Below are positions 50,942-59,233 of a DNA stretch of 64,000 nt, one piece after another; positions within the stretch are counted from its first letter, which is position 1; every line of letters starts with the position of its first letter. The position numbers and the translations under genes were made by a program. The notes beneath the pieces were generated by a model that was not told where the DNA came from, did not search any database, and worked only from the letters and a program-made list of their open reading frames with translations. This DNA is from MGBC124762 sp048201935 (GTDB lineage Bacteria; Bacillota; Clostridia; Oscillospirales; Oscillospiraceae): positions 62,001 to 126,000 of the forward strand of contig DBFBGR010000011.1 in the NCBI GenBank assembly GCA_048201935.1. The letters run 5' to 3'.

Positions 50942-51913
50942 TCAGTGTCCGCCGCCCCAGGTAACGTCGGTCATGTAGCTGGCGCGGTCCAAAAGCTCTT
51001 GTCCGGTGGTCTCGTCGGTGATGAGCACGTCCAGGTAGCCCCCTTGGAGCACCGCCAGGATGACCTCCACCTTCTCCATCCCCCCGGCCACGCCAATGAC
51101 GTTCTTGAGCCCCTTGAGCTGGTCCAGCGGGGTGGACATGAGCCGGCTCTCCAGGTTGGGGGCCACCGCCTGGCCCGCGCTGTCCAAAAAGTGGCTCAGG
51201 ATATCGCCCACCGCGCCCTGCATCTTCAGCACGGTGAAGTCGTTCTTGGTAAGCACGCCGCTTTGGATGATGGTGGCGTCCTCCCCCATGTGGCCGATGC
51301 CCACCACGCTCATGGAGGACAGGGGCACCATCCGGCTGACCTCCTTCACATCGGGCTCCTGGGCCATGGCGTCCCGGAGCTCCGCGTTGGACAGCAGCAG
51401 CGGCGCGGGAGTCAGGTAGAGCCGGGCGTTGAAGACGTTGGAGGGGTGGTCGGTGGGCAGGTAGTAGTTCACGCCGCCGGTCATGCTCACCACGTTCAGC
51501 GGCCGCTCCGCCGCCGTGGCCAGGTGGTTGAGCACCCGGCTGGTGGTGTCGCCGTAGCCGATGTTGATGTAGGCGTCGTCCTCGCAGCGGTGAAGGATGT
51601 ACATGGCGGCGGCTTGGGCAATGGATTCCTTCAGGTTGCCCAGGGTCTTGTCTGCCGGGACCAAAAACACGTCCTTGAGGTGGAAGCGCTCCATCATCTT
51701 CTGCTCCATGGACATCCGCCGCTGGCTGTCCTGGCGGATGTTGAACTGGATGAGCCCGGTCTGCCGGGCCCGCTCCAGCAGGGAGATGACCTTGCCCCGG
51801 CTGACCCCAAGTAGTTGGGAGATGGTCTGCTGGGTGTAGTCCTCAATATAATAGTACCACGCCGCCTTGACCATCAAAAAGTGTTCCAGTTCCGTCCTGT
51901 TTTCTGTCTCCAT
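50942..51913 (-). CDS. lsrR: LsrR-like transcriptional regulator (SorC/DeoR sugar-binding family)
   Basis: 323 residues. N-terminal HTH (about 20-50, TQQTISQLLGVSRGKVISLLERARQTGLI) followed by the SorC-type sugar-phosphate-binding domain: INIGYGDTTSRVLNHLA, VVSMTGGVN, GVAGGMEKVEVILAVLQGGYLDVLITDE. LsrR represses the lsr operon until it binds phospho-AI-2. Start ATG 51913 corresponds to METENRTELEHFL; the longer frame upstream runs through the regulatory region and is rejected. First gene of lsrR-lsrK-cupin. Confidence 0.92.
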   Translation of the reverse strand: METENRTELEHFLMVKAAWYYYIEDYTQQTISQLLGVSRGKVISLLERARQTGLIQFNIRQDSQRRMSMEQKMMERFHLKDVFLVPADKTLGNLKESIAQAAAMYILHRCEDDAYINIGYGDTTSRVLNHLATAAERPLNVVSMTGGVNYYLPTDHPSNVFNARLYLTPAPLLLSNAELRDAMAQEPDVKEVSRMVPLSSMSVVGIGHMGEDATIIQSGVLTKNDFTVLKMQGAVGDILSHFLDSAGQAVAPNLESRLMSTPLDQLKGLKNVIGVAGGMEKVEVILAVLQGGYLDVLITDETTGQELLDRASYMTDVTWGGGH

Positions 51914-52089
51914 TCCGGGGCCACCACCATGACAAAAGTTGATATGCGCGTCAAAAGTTCTCTGGTAACAGTATAGCACCAGGGCGATAGGGCTGTCAAA
52001 TGAATGTGGGAGAAATCCTGCAAAAACCCGAAAATCATGGAAACTGACAAAATCAGGGAATATTTTTTGTGCGCCCTGCCCAATTAGGA

Positions 52090-52163
52090 GGGGGACAGCC
52101 CAAAACTTTCCGTTTTTTTCGACGGAAAAAACCGAAAGTTTTGCAAGAAAAAGCTCGTCCCCC
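52090..52163. promoter_or_regulatory. nested palindrome upstream of lsrA
   Basis: Outer arms GGGGGAC (52090-52096) / GTCCCCC (52157-52163); inner arms CAAAACTTTC (52101-52110) / GAAAGTTTTG (52134-52143) with a further T-run/A-run pairing inside. It ends at the lsrA -35 box, an operator-like position. Confidence 0.6.
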
Positions 52164-52165
52164 AG

Positions 52166-52194
52166 TTGACAAACGCCCCAAAACCATTTATCAT
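52166..52194 (+). promoter_or_regulatory. promoter of lsrACDBF
   Basis: -35 TTGACA (52166-52171), 17-bp spacer, -10 TATCAT (52189-52194). Confidence 0.75.
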
Positions 52195-52262
52195 ATTCCT
52201 GAATAAAAAAGAGATACGGCAACAACATTTGTCTAAATTCGCAGATCCGGGAGGTGGGACGG

Positions 52263-53786
52263 ATGGAAGGGATGGAGCGGAAGGAGGCCCTGCTGTCGGT
52301 GCGGGGCATCCGCAAATCCTTCGGTCTGAACCAGGTCTTGAAGGGTATCGACCTGGATATTTTCCCCGGTCAGGCGCTGGCCCTCATCGGCGGCAACGGC
52401 GCGGGGAAGTCCACATTGATGAAGATCATCATGGGCATCTACACCCACGACAGCGGCGAGCTGTCCTTCCTGGGAGAGAAGCTGGACACCTCCCGCACAG
52501 CCGCCACCCTCTCCAAGGGTATCTACATGGTCCCCCAGGAGCCCCTTTTGTTCCCCAATATGTCGGTGGAGGAGAACATCACCATCGGCTTCCACACCCC
52601 CAAGGCGGAGCTTCGCCGGGAGCTGGTGGACACCATGAAGGACATCGGCTGGAACCTGGACCTGGGCCGCAAGGCCAGCAGTTTGTCCATCGCCGAGCAG
52701 CAGATGGTGGAGATCCTGCGGGGCATCCTGCGCCACGCCAAGCTGCTCATCCTGGACGAGCCCACCTCCGCCCTCACCTTCGACGAGGTCCAGACCTTAT
52801 TTAAGGTAGTGGAGGACCTGAAGGCCAAGGGCATCGGCATCATCTACATCACCCACCGTCTGGCGGAGGTCTTTGACATCGCCACCGACGTTGCCATCAT
52901 GCGAGACGGCGTCATCACCGTCCAAGGCCCGGTGAGCCAGTTCACCCGGGAGGACCTGGTGAAGGGGCTGCTGCCCCCGGACACCGCCCAGGCCGCCCAG
53001 CAGAAGAAAGCCCGCAGCGCCCAGGTGGACTACTCCGCCGCGCCGGTGCTGGAGCTGGAGCACTTTAGCGGCTACGGCTTCCAGGACGTATCCTTGCAGG
53101 TCTACCCCGGAGAAATTCTTGGGGTGGCCGGCGTGGTGGGCGCGGGCCGGACGGAGATGGCCACCACCATCTTCGGCATGGACAAGGTCCTGGGGGGCAC
53201 GGTCCGGCTCAAGGGCAAGGACGTGACCGGCAAGGGCACCCGCAAGATCATCGCCGCCGGGCTCAACTACGTCCCCGAGGACCGGCATCTGAACGGTCTT
53301 TATAAAATTTGTGCCGTGGATGCCAACACCACCAGCGCCAATCTCTTTGGCAACATGCTGGGCAAGGTCTTCCTCAGCCGCCGCAGGGAGTACGATGTGA
53401 CCCAGCGGTATGTGGAAAACTTCCGCACCAAGATCACCGGCCACGAACAGTTGGCGGGCAGCCTCTCCGGCGGCAACCAGCAGAAGATCGTCATTGGCCG
53501 CTCCTTGGCCACCGAGCCGGGCATCGTCATCCTGGACGAGCCCACCCGGGGCATCGACGCCGCCGCCCGCGGCGACGTGTACGCCATCATCGAGCAGCTT
53601 CGGGAGCAGGGGGTGTCCATCCTGCTCATCTCCAGCGACATGGAGGAGATCTGCGAGCTGGCCGACCGGGCGGTTACCATGTACCAGGGCCGGGTCAACG
53701 CCCAGTTCCAGAAGGCGGACATCAACCAGGACAACCTGATGAACGCCGCCTTTGGCATTGTGGAGTCCAAGGAGGTGAGCGCGTGA
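52263..53786 (+). CDS. lsrA: AI-2 import ATP-binding protein
   Basis: 507 residues with two ABC domains in one chain, as in RbsA/LsrA. Domain 1 (about 8-240) has Walker A GGNGAGKST, signature LSIAEQQM and LLILDEPTSAL. Domain 2 (about 260-500) has a degenerate Walker A (GVVGAGRTEM) but a good signature LSGGNQQKIVIGRSLA and ILDEPTRGID. It would power AI-2 uptake through LsrC and LsrD. ATG 52263 is chosen with GGAGGTG upstream. The stop overlaps lsrC (GTGA). Confidence 0.93.
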   Translation: MEGMERKEALLSVRGIRKSFGLNQVLKGIDLDIFPGQALALIGGNGAGKSTLMKIIMGIYTHDSGELSFLGEKLDTSRTAATLSKGIYMVPQEPLLFPNMSVEENITIGFHTPKAELRRELVDTMKDIGWNLDLGRKASSLSIAEQQMVEILRGILRHAKLLILDEPTSALTFDEVQTLFKVVEDLKAKGIGIIYITHRLAEVFDIATDVAIMRDGVITVQGPVSQFTREDLVKGLLPPDTAQAAQQKKARSAQVDYSAAPVLELEHFSGYGFQDVSLQVYPGEILGVAGVVGAGRTEMATTIFGMDKVLGGTVRLKGKDVTGKGTRKIIAAGLNYVPEDRHLNGLYKICAVDANTTSANLFGNMLGKVFLSRRREYDVTQRYVENFRTKITGHEQLAGSLSGGNQQKIVIGRSLATEPGIVILDEPTRGIDAAARGDVYAIIEQLREQGVSILLISSDMEEICELADRAVTMYQGRVNAQFQKADINQDNLMNAAFGIVESKEVSA

Positions 53787-54829
53787 ACCGGGTGAAGCGT
53801 GTGTTCCGGCACCGGGAGGTGACGGCGCTCTTGTTTCTGGTGGCTCTGTTCGCCATGGTCACCATCTTCGACCCCGCCTTCCTCTTTGGCGACGCCGCCG
53901 CCGGGCTGGCCCCGGGCAACGGCATCGCCACCAGTCTGAACGAATCCATCGTGGTCATCGTCATGTCCGTGGGCATGGCCTTCGCCATCTTCGTGGGCGA
54001 GATCGACGTGTCCGTGGGCTCCACCCTTGGCCTGGTGGCCGCGGTGGTGGGCACCATGATGCAAAATGGCGAGAGCTGGGTCAAGGCCTTCGCCATCGGA
54101 CTGCTCATCGGTCTGGCGGTGGGCCTGGTCAACGCCTTCGGCGTGGCCATCTTGAAAATTCCCTCCCTCATCTTCACCCTGGGCACCAACGGCGTGCTCC
54201 GGGGACTGATGTACCCCATCGTGGGCAAGGGCGGCTCGGCGGAGGTGACCAACCTGCCGCTGAGCTTCAAGGGCCTTTCCTCCAAGGGAGTGGTCGGGCC
54301 GCTGAGCATCCTGTTTGTGTGCGTGGTAGTCTTGGTCGTGGTGGTCCACATCGTGCTGACCCGGACCAAGCGGGGCCGCTACTTCATCGCCGTGGGCGAC
54401 AACGCCGGCGGCGCGGACCTTGTCGGCATCCCCGCCACCCGGACCAAGGTGGTGGCCTACATCCTCTGCGCGCTGCTGGCCGCCGTGGCCGGTATCCTCT
54501 TCTGCTCCAAGGCCGGGCGGGTGACCTTCTCCGCCGGCAACGGCTATGAGATGACGGCGGTGGCCGCCTGCGTGCTGGGCGGCATCAGCCTCTCTGGCGG
54601 CGTGGGCAGCGTGGTGGGCGCCGCCATCGGCGCGGTGATTATGTCCTCGGTGGAGACGCTGCTGTACCGCATCAAGCTCCCCTCGGACTACACCCAGGCC
54701 ATCACCGGCGTGATCTTGCTGGCCATCGTGGTCTCTAGCGCCCTGGTCCAGCACCGCTCCGAGGTCAGGACCCGGCATCTGCGGCTGTCCGCCAGGACGG
54801 CCGCCGGAGAGGAGGCGCAGGGGAAATGA
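53783..54829 (+). CDS. lsrC: AI-2 import permease LsrC
   Basis: 348 residues, about nine to ten membrane helices of the BPD_transp_2 type. Markers: GMAFAIFVGEIDVSVGSTLGLVAAV (family motif G-x-I-D-L/V-S-V-G-S), KIPSLIFTLGTNGVLRGL, and AVGDNAGGADLVGIPATRTKVVAYI, the cytoplasmic loop contacting the ATPase. Paired with LsrD to form the channel. The start GTG overlaps lsrA; the stop overlaps lsrD (ATGA). Confidence 0.92.
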   Translation: MNRVKRVFRHREVTALLFLVALFAMVTIFDPAFLFGDAAAGLAPGNGIATSLNESIVVIVMSVGMAFAIFVGEIDVSVGSTLGLVAAVVGTMMQNGESWVKAFAIGLLIGLAVGLVNAFGVAILKIPSLIFTLGTNGVLRGLMYPIVGKGGSAEVTNLPLSFKGLSSKGVVGPLSILFVCVVVLVVVVHIVLTRTKRGRYFIAVGDNAGGADLVGIPATRTKVVAYILCALLAAVAGILFCSKAGRVTFSAGNGYEMTAVAACVLGGISLSGGVGSVVGAAIGAVIMSSVETLLYRIKLPSDYTQAITGVILLAIVVSSALVQHRSEVRTRHLRLSARTAAGEEAQGK

Positions 54830-55884
54830 GCGAGAAAAACAGCAAGCGGCCCTCCGCTCTGCACCGCCTGGTCAAGGGCCCCAACTTCGGCTGGAACCTG
54901 TTCCTCATCATTATGCTGGTGGCCGAGGTGGCCATCTTCACGCTGAAGAATCCCAAGTTCCTCACCGCAGCCCAGCTTATCAACGCCGCCAACGACTACA
55001 TCCTGCCCACCTGCTTCATCGCGGTGTTCGTCACGCTGGTGATGATCACCGGCGGCATCGACATCCAGGCCGGCTCCATCGTGGGTCTGACCTCCATCAT
55101 CATCGGCATCCTCTATCAAGAGTTTGGCTTCAACGCCTGGGTGGCGGTGGTCATCGCGGTGCTGGCGGCGGGCCTGTGCGGCGCGCTGTCGGGCTACTTC
55201 GTGGCCTACTGCCGGGTCCAGGCCATGGTGGTCACCTTGGGCGGGTCCTTCCTCTATAAGGGCCTGGCGCTGATGATCCCGCTGGCTCTGGGGGTGGAGG
55301 TCTACAAGGGCATCCCCGTGGAGGACGCGTCCTTCAAGGCCTTCACCAAGGTCAACCTCTTTGGGGCTATCCCGCTGCAGGTGGTGCTGCTGGCCGCCAT
55401 TTTGGTCATCGCCTATCTGCTGCTCCACCGCAGCAAGTACGGCCGGAAGGTCTACTTGGTGGGCGTCAACCCCAGCGCCGCGGAGTATTCGGGCATCAAC
55501 AGCCGTCTGGTGACCATGTCCACCTATATTCTGAGCGGCCTGGCCGCCGGCATCACCGGCGTGTTTATGACCTCCTACGCCTCGGGGGCGGCCTCGCCCA
55601 CCTACGGCGCCAACCTGACCATGAACATCATCACCGCCTGCGTGCTGGGCGGGACGCTGTCCACCGGCGGCAAGGGAAGCGTGCTGGGCACCGCGTTGGC
55701 CTCGGCCATCATCGGGCTCATGCGCCAAGGATTGTTTGTATGCTTCCGCATCGACAAGTCCATCATCGACATCCCCGTGGGCGTGCTGCTCATCGTGGTC
55801 ATCATTGGCAGAGCGGTGGTCAACAATCCCAGCGTGGTGGCCTTTTTCTCCCGGTTCAAGCCCAAGAAAAAGGTCGCTGCGTGA
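54826..55884 (+). CDS. lsrD: AI-2 import permease LsrD
   Basis: 352 residues, about nine to ten membrane helices, homologous to LsrC: VMITGGIDIQAGSIVGLTSI, VTLGGSFLYKGLALMI, GVNPSAAEYSGINSRLVTMSTYILSG and CVLGGTLSTGGKGSVLGTAL. Second half of the permease. The start overlaps lsrC, so LsrA, LsrC and LsrD are made from a continuously overlapping set. Confidence 0.92.
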   Translation: MSEKNSKRPSALHRLVKGPNFGWNLFLIIMLVAEVAIFTLKNPKFLTAAQLINAANDYILPTCFIAVFVTLVMITGGIDIQAGSIVGLTSIIIGILYQEFGFNAWVAVVIAVLAAGLCGALSGYFVAYCRVQAMVVTLGGSFLYKGLALMIPLALGVEVYKGIPVEDASFKAFTKVNLFGAIPLQVVLLAAILVIAYLLLHRSKYGRKVYLVGVNPSAAEYSGINSRLVTMSTYILSGLAAGITGVFMTSYASGAASPTYGANLTMNIITACVLGGTLSTGGKGSVLGTALASAIIGLMRQGLFVCFRIDKSIIDIPVGVLLIVVIIGRAVVNNPSVVAFFSRFKPKKKVAA

Positions 55885-55959
55885 GCGAAGCGTATTTTAC
55901 GTGGTATTCCAAGCCGCCTGAGAGCGGTTTAGAATAAAAAAATTTAGGAGGAATGTAGC

Positions 55960-57105
55960 ATGAACATGAAGAAGATCCTTGCACTGGCTCTGGCGATGGT
56001 TATGGTCTTCGCCCTGGCCGCCTGTGGTAGCGACGAGAAGCCCGTCGAGCCCACCACCCCCGCCACCGACACCCCCACCACCGACGCTCCTGTGGAGCCC
56101 GCCGGCCCCGCCAGCGTGGAGGGCATGACCGTGGCTTTCATCCCCAAGGTCTCCGGCAACGCCTTCTTTGAGGTCGCCAACGAGGGCGCTCAGGCCAAGG
56201 CCGCCGAGTGGGGCATGAAGGTCGAGTACATCGGCAACCCCGTGGCCGGCGTCACCGAGCAGATCGCCTGCATCAACGACGCCATCGCCCTGGGCGTGGA
56301 CGCCATCTGCATCTCCACCGTTGACGCCGCCGGCGTGTCCGACGCGCTGAAGGACGCCGCCGCCAAGGGCATCGTGGTCACCACCTGGGACTCCGACGCC
56401 AACGTGGACGACCGCGCTCTGATGGTTTCTCAGGGCACCCCCGAGGTCCTGGGCCAGATGCTCGTTGACATGAGCGTTGCCGGCCTGGAGGCCCGCGGCA
56501 TCGACCCCAAGGCCGACGAGGTCAAGTACGCCTGGCACTACTCTCAGGCCACCGTCACCGACCAGAACTCCTGGCAGGTCGAGGGTGAGAAGATCATCAA
56601 GGCCGAGTATCCCAACTGGGTCAATGTGGCTCCCGAGAACTACTACTCCGAGCAGAACGCGGAGAAGTCCGTCTCCATCGGCAACGCCGTGCTGGAGGCC
56701 CACTCCGACATCGACCTCATCATCTGCAACGACTCCACCGCTCTGCCTGGCCAGCTGGAGGCCGCTCAGCGCAAGGGCCTGACCAAGGACACCATCACCA
56801 TCACCGGCTTTGCCACCCCCAACGCCATCAAGCCCTACTGCGAGGCTGGCGTGCTCCACAACTGGGGCCTGTGGGACTGCGGCGTCCAGGGCGCTATGGG
56901 CTGCTATGTGGCCGCTTACCTGGCTGCCGGCAACGACGTTACCGTGGGTGACACCATCGACATCCCCGGCATCGGCTCCGTCGAGGTCATGGCCAACGAC
57001 TCCATCGCTGAGGGCGCTGCCACCGGCGCTTCCAACAACGGCGTGGTGCTGCTGCCCGAGCGGGCCGTCTTCACCGCCGAGAACATGAACGACTACAATT
57101 TCTAA
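55960..57105 (+). CDS. lsrB: AI-2-binding lipoprotein
   Basis: 381 residues. Signal peptide with lipobox LAAC (Cys22), then a Pro/Thr linker (about 25-50) and a periplasmic-binding fold. Residues that by context match Salmonella LsrB ligand contacts are Lys63 (FIPKVSG), Asp144 (TWDSDAN), Asp201-Gln202 (TVTDQNSW) and Pro263 (TALPG); this alignment is from memory. The gene shows more GCT, GTT and TCT codons than its neighbours, consistent with high expression of a binding protein. TTAGGAGG precedes ATG 55960. Stable hairpins follow. Confidence 0.9.
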   Translation: MNMKKILALALAMVMVFALAACGSDEKPVEPTTPATDTPTTDAPVEPAGPASVEGMTVAFIPKVSGNAFFEVANEGAQAKAAEWGMKVEYIGNPVAGVTEQIACINDAIALGVDAICISTVDAAGVSDALKDAAAKGIVVTTWDSDANVDDRALMVSQGTPEVLGQMLVDMSVAGLEARGIDPKADEVKYAWHYSQATVTDQNSWQVEGEKIIKAEYPNWVNVAPENYYSEQNAEKSVSIGNAVLEAHSDIDLIICNDSTALPGQLEAAQRKGLTKDTITITGFATPNAIKPYCEAGVLHNWGLWDCGVQGAMGCYVAAYLAAGNDVTVGDTIDIPGIGSVEVMANDSIAEGAATGASNNGVVLLPERAVFTAENMNDYNF

Positions 57106-57138
57106 TCTAATTCGTTAGAAATTACATTCCGAACAACT

Positions 57139-57232
57139 GGGGAGGCACGGCCCTGCCGTGCCTCCCCTCCCAAGAGGACAGAGGGACCGCATGGCCTCCC
57201 TGTCCTTTTGGGAGGGGAGCGAGAGCGCTCCC
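57139..57232 (+). other. lsrB-lsrF intercistronic hairpins
   Basis: Stem 1: GGGGAGGCACGG / CCGTGCCTCCCC (57139-57167). Stem 2: about 57164-57216 pairs CCCTCCCAA...AGGACA with TGTCCT...TTGGGAGGG; its left arm reuses part of the right arm of stem 1, so the two exclude each other. Stem 3: GGGAGCG / CGCTCCC (57215-57232). No T-run; probable mRNA stabiliser that raises lsrB over lsrF. Confidence 0.55.
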
Positions 57233-57264
57233 GCGCAGCGCGTTTAAGAAGGAGGAATCATATT

Positions 57265-58152
57265 ATGGCTGACTTAGAAGGTTTGAAGGTCTCGAAGGAC
57301 TATCACGTGGACGTGCCCTTTGCCAATCAGGAGGGTTTCTTCCTCAAGGGCATCAACTCCCTGGACTGGGGCATGAAAAAGCACATGTCCAGCATTTTCG
57401 ACCCCAAGAGCGGCAACACCGTCATGTTCGCCTTTGACCACGGCTACTTCATGGGCTCCACCGCCGGGCTGGAGCGGCTGGACCTGCTGTTGCCCAAGCT
57501 GGCCCCTTATGTGGACTGCTTTATGGGTACCCGTGGCGCTCTGCGCACCTGCGTGCCCCCGGAGATCGTCAAGTCGGTGGCCCTGCGGGTGAGCTCGGGC
57601 TCGTCTATGATCCAGGACGACCTTTCCCACGAGGTGGTGGCAGTGGACATCGAGGACGCCATCCGCATGAACGCCGACTGCATGGCCGTTCAGACCTTCA
57701 TCGGCGCAGACGGCCAGCTCTCCAGCATCGACAACCTGAGCCGGGTCATCAACGCCGGTATGCGCTACTCCATCCCCACCATGGGCGTGTGCGCCGTGGG
57801 CAAGGATATGGAGCGCACCGACCGGTTCTTCAAGCTGGCCACCCGCATCATCGCCGAGATGGGGGTCCAGGTGGTGAAGACCTACAACTGCGAGAACTTT
57901 GAGGAGGTCGTGGCCGCCTGCCCGGTGCCCATCGTGGTGGCCGGAGGCAAGAAGCTCTCCGAGCCCGACGCCCTGGCCCTGGCCTACGAGGTCATCCAGA
58001 AGGGCGCTCACGGCGTGGATATGGGCCGCAATATCTTCCAGTCCACCCACCCCGTGGCCATGGCCCAGGCCGTCAGCATGATCGTCCACAAGGGGGCCAC
58101 CGACAAGGAGGCCCTGGAGTTTTATACGGACCAGGTGAAGTCTGGCAAGTAA
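57265..58152 (+). CDS. lsrF: 3-hydroxy-5-phosphonooxypentane-2,4-dione thiolase
   Basis: 295 residues of the DeoC/FbaB-type aldolase barrel. LsrF transfers the acetyl unit of the isomerised phospho-AI-2 to CoA, ending AI-2 breakdown. Family stretches: VMFAFDHGYFMG, MGTRGALRTCVPPE, YSIPTMGVCAVGKDM, the Schiff-base region VVKTYNCENFEEVV with Lys, IVVAGGKKLSEPDAL and GAHGVDMGRNIFQ. AAGGAGG precedes ATG 57265. Last gene of lsrACDBF, followed by a terminator. Confidence 0.93.
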   Translation: MADLEGLKVSKDYHVDVPFANQEGFFLKGINSLDWGMKKHMSSIFDPKSGNTVMFAFDHGYFMGSTAGLERLDLLLPKLAPYVDCFMGTRGALRTCVPPEIVKSVALRVSSGSSMIQDDLSHEVVAVDIEDAIRMNADCMAVQTFIGADGQLSSIDNLSRVINAGMRYSIPTMGVCAVGKDMERTDRFFKLATRIIAEMGVQVVKTYNCENFEEVVAACPVPIVVAGGKKLSEPDALALAYEVIQKGAHGVDMGRNIFQSTHPVAMAQAVSMIVHKGATDKEALEFYTDQVKSGK

Positions 58153-58171
58153 GCAATTCGCATCAAATATG

Positions 58172-58202
58172 AAAACACGGAGACATTTTGTCTCCGTGTT
58201 TT
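58172..58202 (+). terminator. terminator after lsrF
   Basis: 14-bp stem AAAACACGGAGACA / TGTCTCCGTGTTTT with loop TTT. The next gene begins 17 bases on, so read-through or partial termination is possible. Confidence 0.8.
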
Positions 58203-58218
58203 ACTAGGAGGAATCGAA

Positions 58219-59145
58219 ATGGCATTACAAGTCATCGCCAAGGTCCTGCCGGTGGTGGTATTGCTGCTGCTGGGCGTGGTGTGCCGGTGGCGGAAGTTTT
58301 TCGGGGACAAGGGCCTGGCGGCGCTGAAGGCGGTGGTGAGCAACATCTGTTTGCCGGTGGTGCTCTTTAACGCCTTCTTCACCGCCAGCTATTCTCTGAC
58401 GGTGCTACTGGTGTTCGCCGTGGTCTACGCGGGCTTTGGCCTGGCCATGGCGGCGGGCTTTGCCACCAAGGGACTGGCCCGGCCCTACGAGCGGTTTTAT
58501 CCCTTCCTGCTCACCAGCGCCGAGGGCGGCATGCTGGGCTACGCCCTCTACGGCGTGCTCATGGGCCAGTCCACGGGCTTTGCCACGGTGGACCTGGGCC
58601 AGACGGTGTTTGCCTACACCGCCTTTTTGGGCATGCTGGCCCTCACCGACGGCCGGGGCTTTTCCGTGCCCGCTCTGGCCAAGAATATGTTCACCAACAA
58701 GTGCTTTTTGGGTATGGCCCTGGGCATTTTGCTGGGGGCCACCGGCGTGGGGGCCTGGGTGCTGGCCTCTCCGGCGGCGGAGACGGTGACCGGGCTTATC
58801 AGCGCCATCACCGCCCCCACCACCTGCCTGGTGCTGCTCATCGTGGGCTACGAGCTGGAGCTGGACAAGAAGCTTTTGAAGCCCGTGGTGGTGACGGTGC
58901 TGGCCCGGCTGGTGCTGATGGCGGCGCTGCTGGTGGTCTCCAACCTGGTCATTTTCAGCGTCATCCCCTTCGACCGCTCCCTCCAGATCGCCCTGATGAT
59001 CCTCTACGCCCTGCCCGCACCCTTCATCATCCCGCTGTTTGCCAAGGTGGGCAAGGACGGGAAGTACATCTCCACGGCGCTGTCGGTGGAGACCATCTGT
59101 ACCATTTTGCTCTTTGTGGGTATCGCGGCGTATAGCCTGGCCTGA
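58219..59145 (+). CDS. AEC family transporter
   Basis: 308 residues, about ten membrane helices, matching the auxin efflux carrier-type family of bacterial carboxylate or amino acid carriers. Features: N-terminal LPVVVLLLLGVVCRWRKFFGDKGLAALKAVVSNICLPVVLF with the conserved N-x-x-L-P break in helix 2 region, and the C-terminal half starting after residue ~150 with the pseudo-repeat LVLLIVGYELELDKK and ILYALPAPFIIPLFA. AGGAGG precedes ATG 58219. No dedicated promoter was seen, so it may depend on lsr read-through. Substrate unknown. Confidence 0.82.
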   Translation: MALQVIAKVLPVVVLLLLGVVCRWRKFFGDKGLAALKAVVSNICLPVVLFNAFFTASYSLTVLLVFAVVYAGFGLAMAAGFATKGLARPYERFYPFLLTSAEGGMLGYALYGVLMGQSTGFATVDLGQTVFAYTAFLGMLALTDGRGFSVPALAKNMFTNKCFLGMALGILLGATGVGAWVLASPAAETVTGLISAITAPTTCLVLLIVGYELELDKKLLKPVVVTVLARLVLMAALLVVSNLVIFSVIPFDRSLQIALMILYALPAPFIIPLFAKVGKDGKYISTALSVETICTILLFVGIAAYSLA

Positions 59146-59181
59146 CCCGCTTTAAGGTTTGTACATTCTGGTCCTTCGCAT

Positions 59182-59217
59182 AAAAACGCCTCGCTGTGAT
59201 GACAGCGAGGCGTTTTT
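59182..59217. terminator. bidirectional terminator, AEC gene / dtxR-type gene
   Basis: Stem AAAAACGCCTCGCTGT / ACAGCGAGGCGTTTTT. Confidence 0.88.
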
Positions 59218-59233
59218 ATATGTGATATTACAG

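Larger units (their letters stand above)
51914..52262. promoter_or_regulatory. divergent lsr regulatory region
   Basis: 349 bases without a gene. Minus-strand promoter for lsrR: -35 TTGACA (51994-51999), 18-bp spacer, -10 TATACT (51970-51975). Downstream of it are direct repeats ACAAAAGTT (51932) and TCAAAAGTT (51951), 19 bp apart. A large palindrome occupies 52090-52163, followed by the lsrA promoter. Repeats of the AAAAGTT/AACTTT type occur at both ends and may be LsrR sites. Confidence 0.7.

Noticed and set aside
52101..52143. Palindrome upstream of lsrA read as an intrinsic terminator
   Set aside because: It has T- and A-runs inside the stem rather than a T-run after it, no gene ends nearby, and it sits directly at a promoter, so an operator role is more likely.
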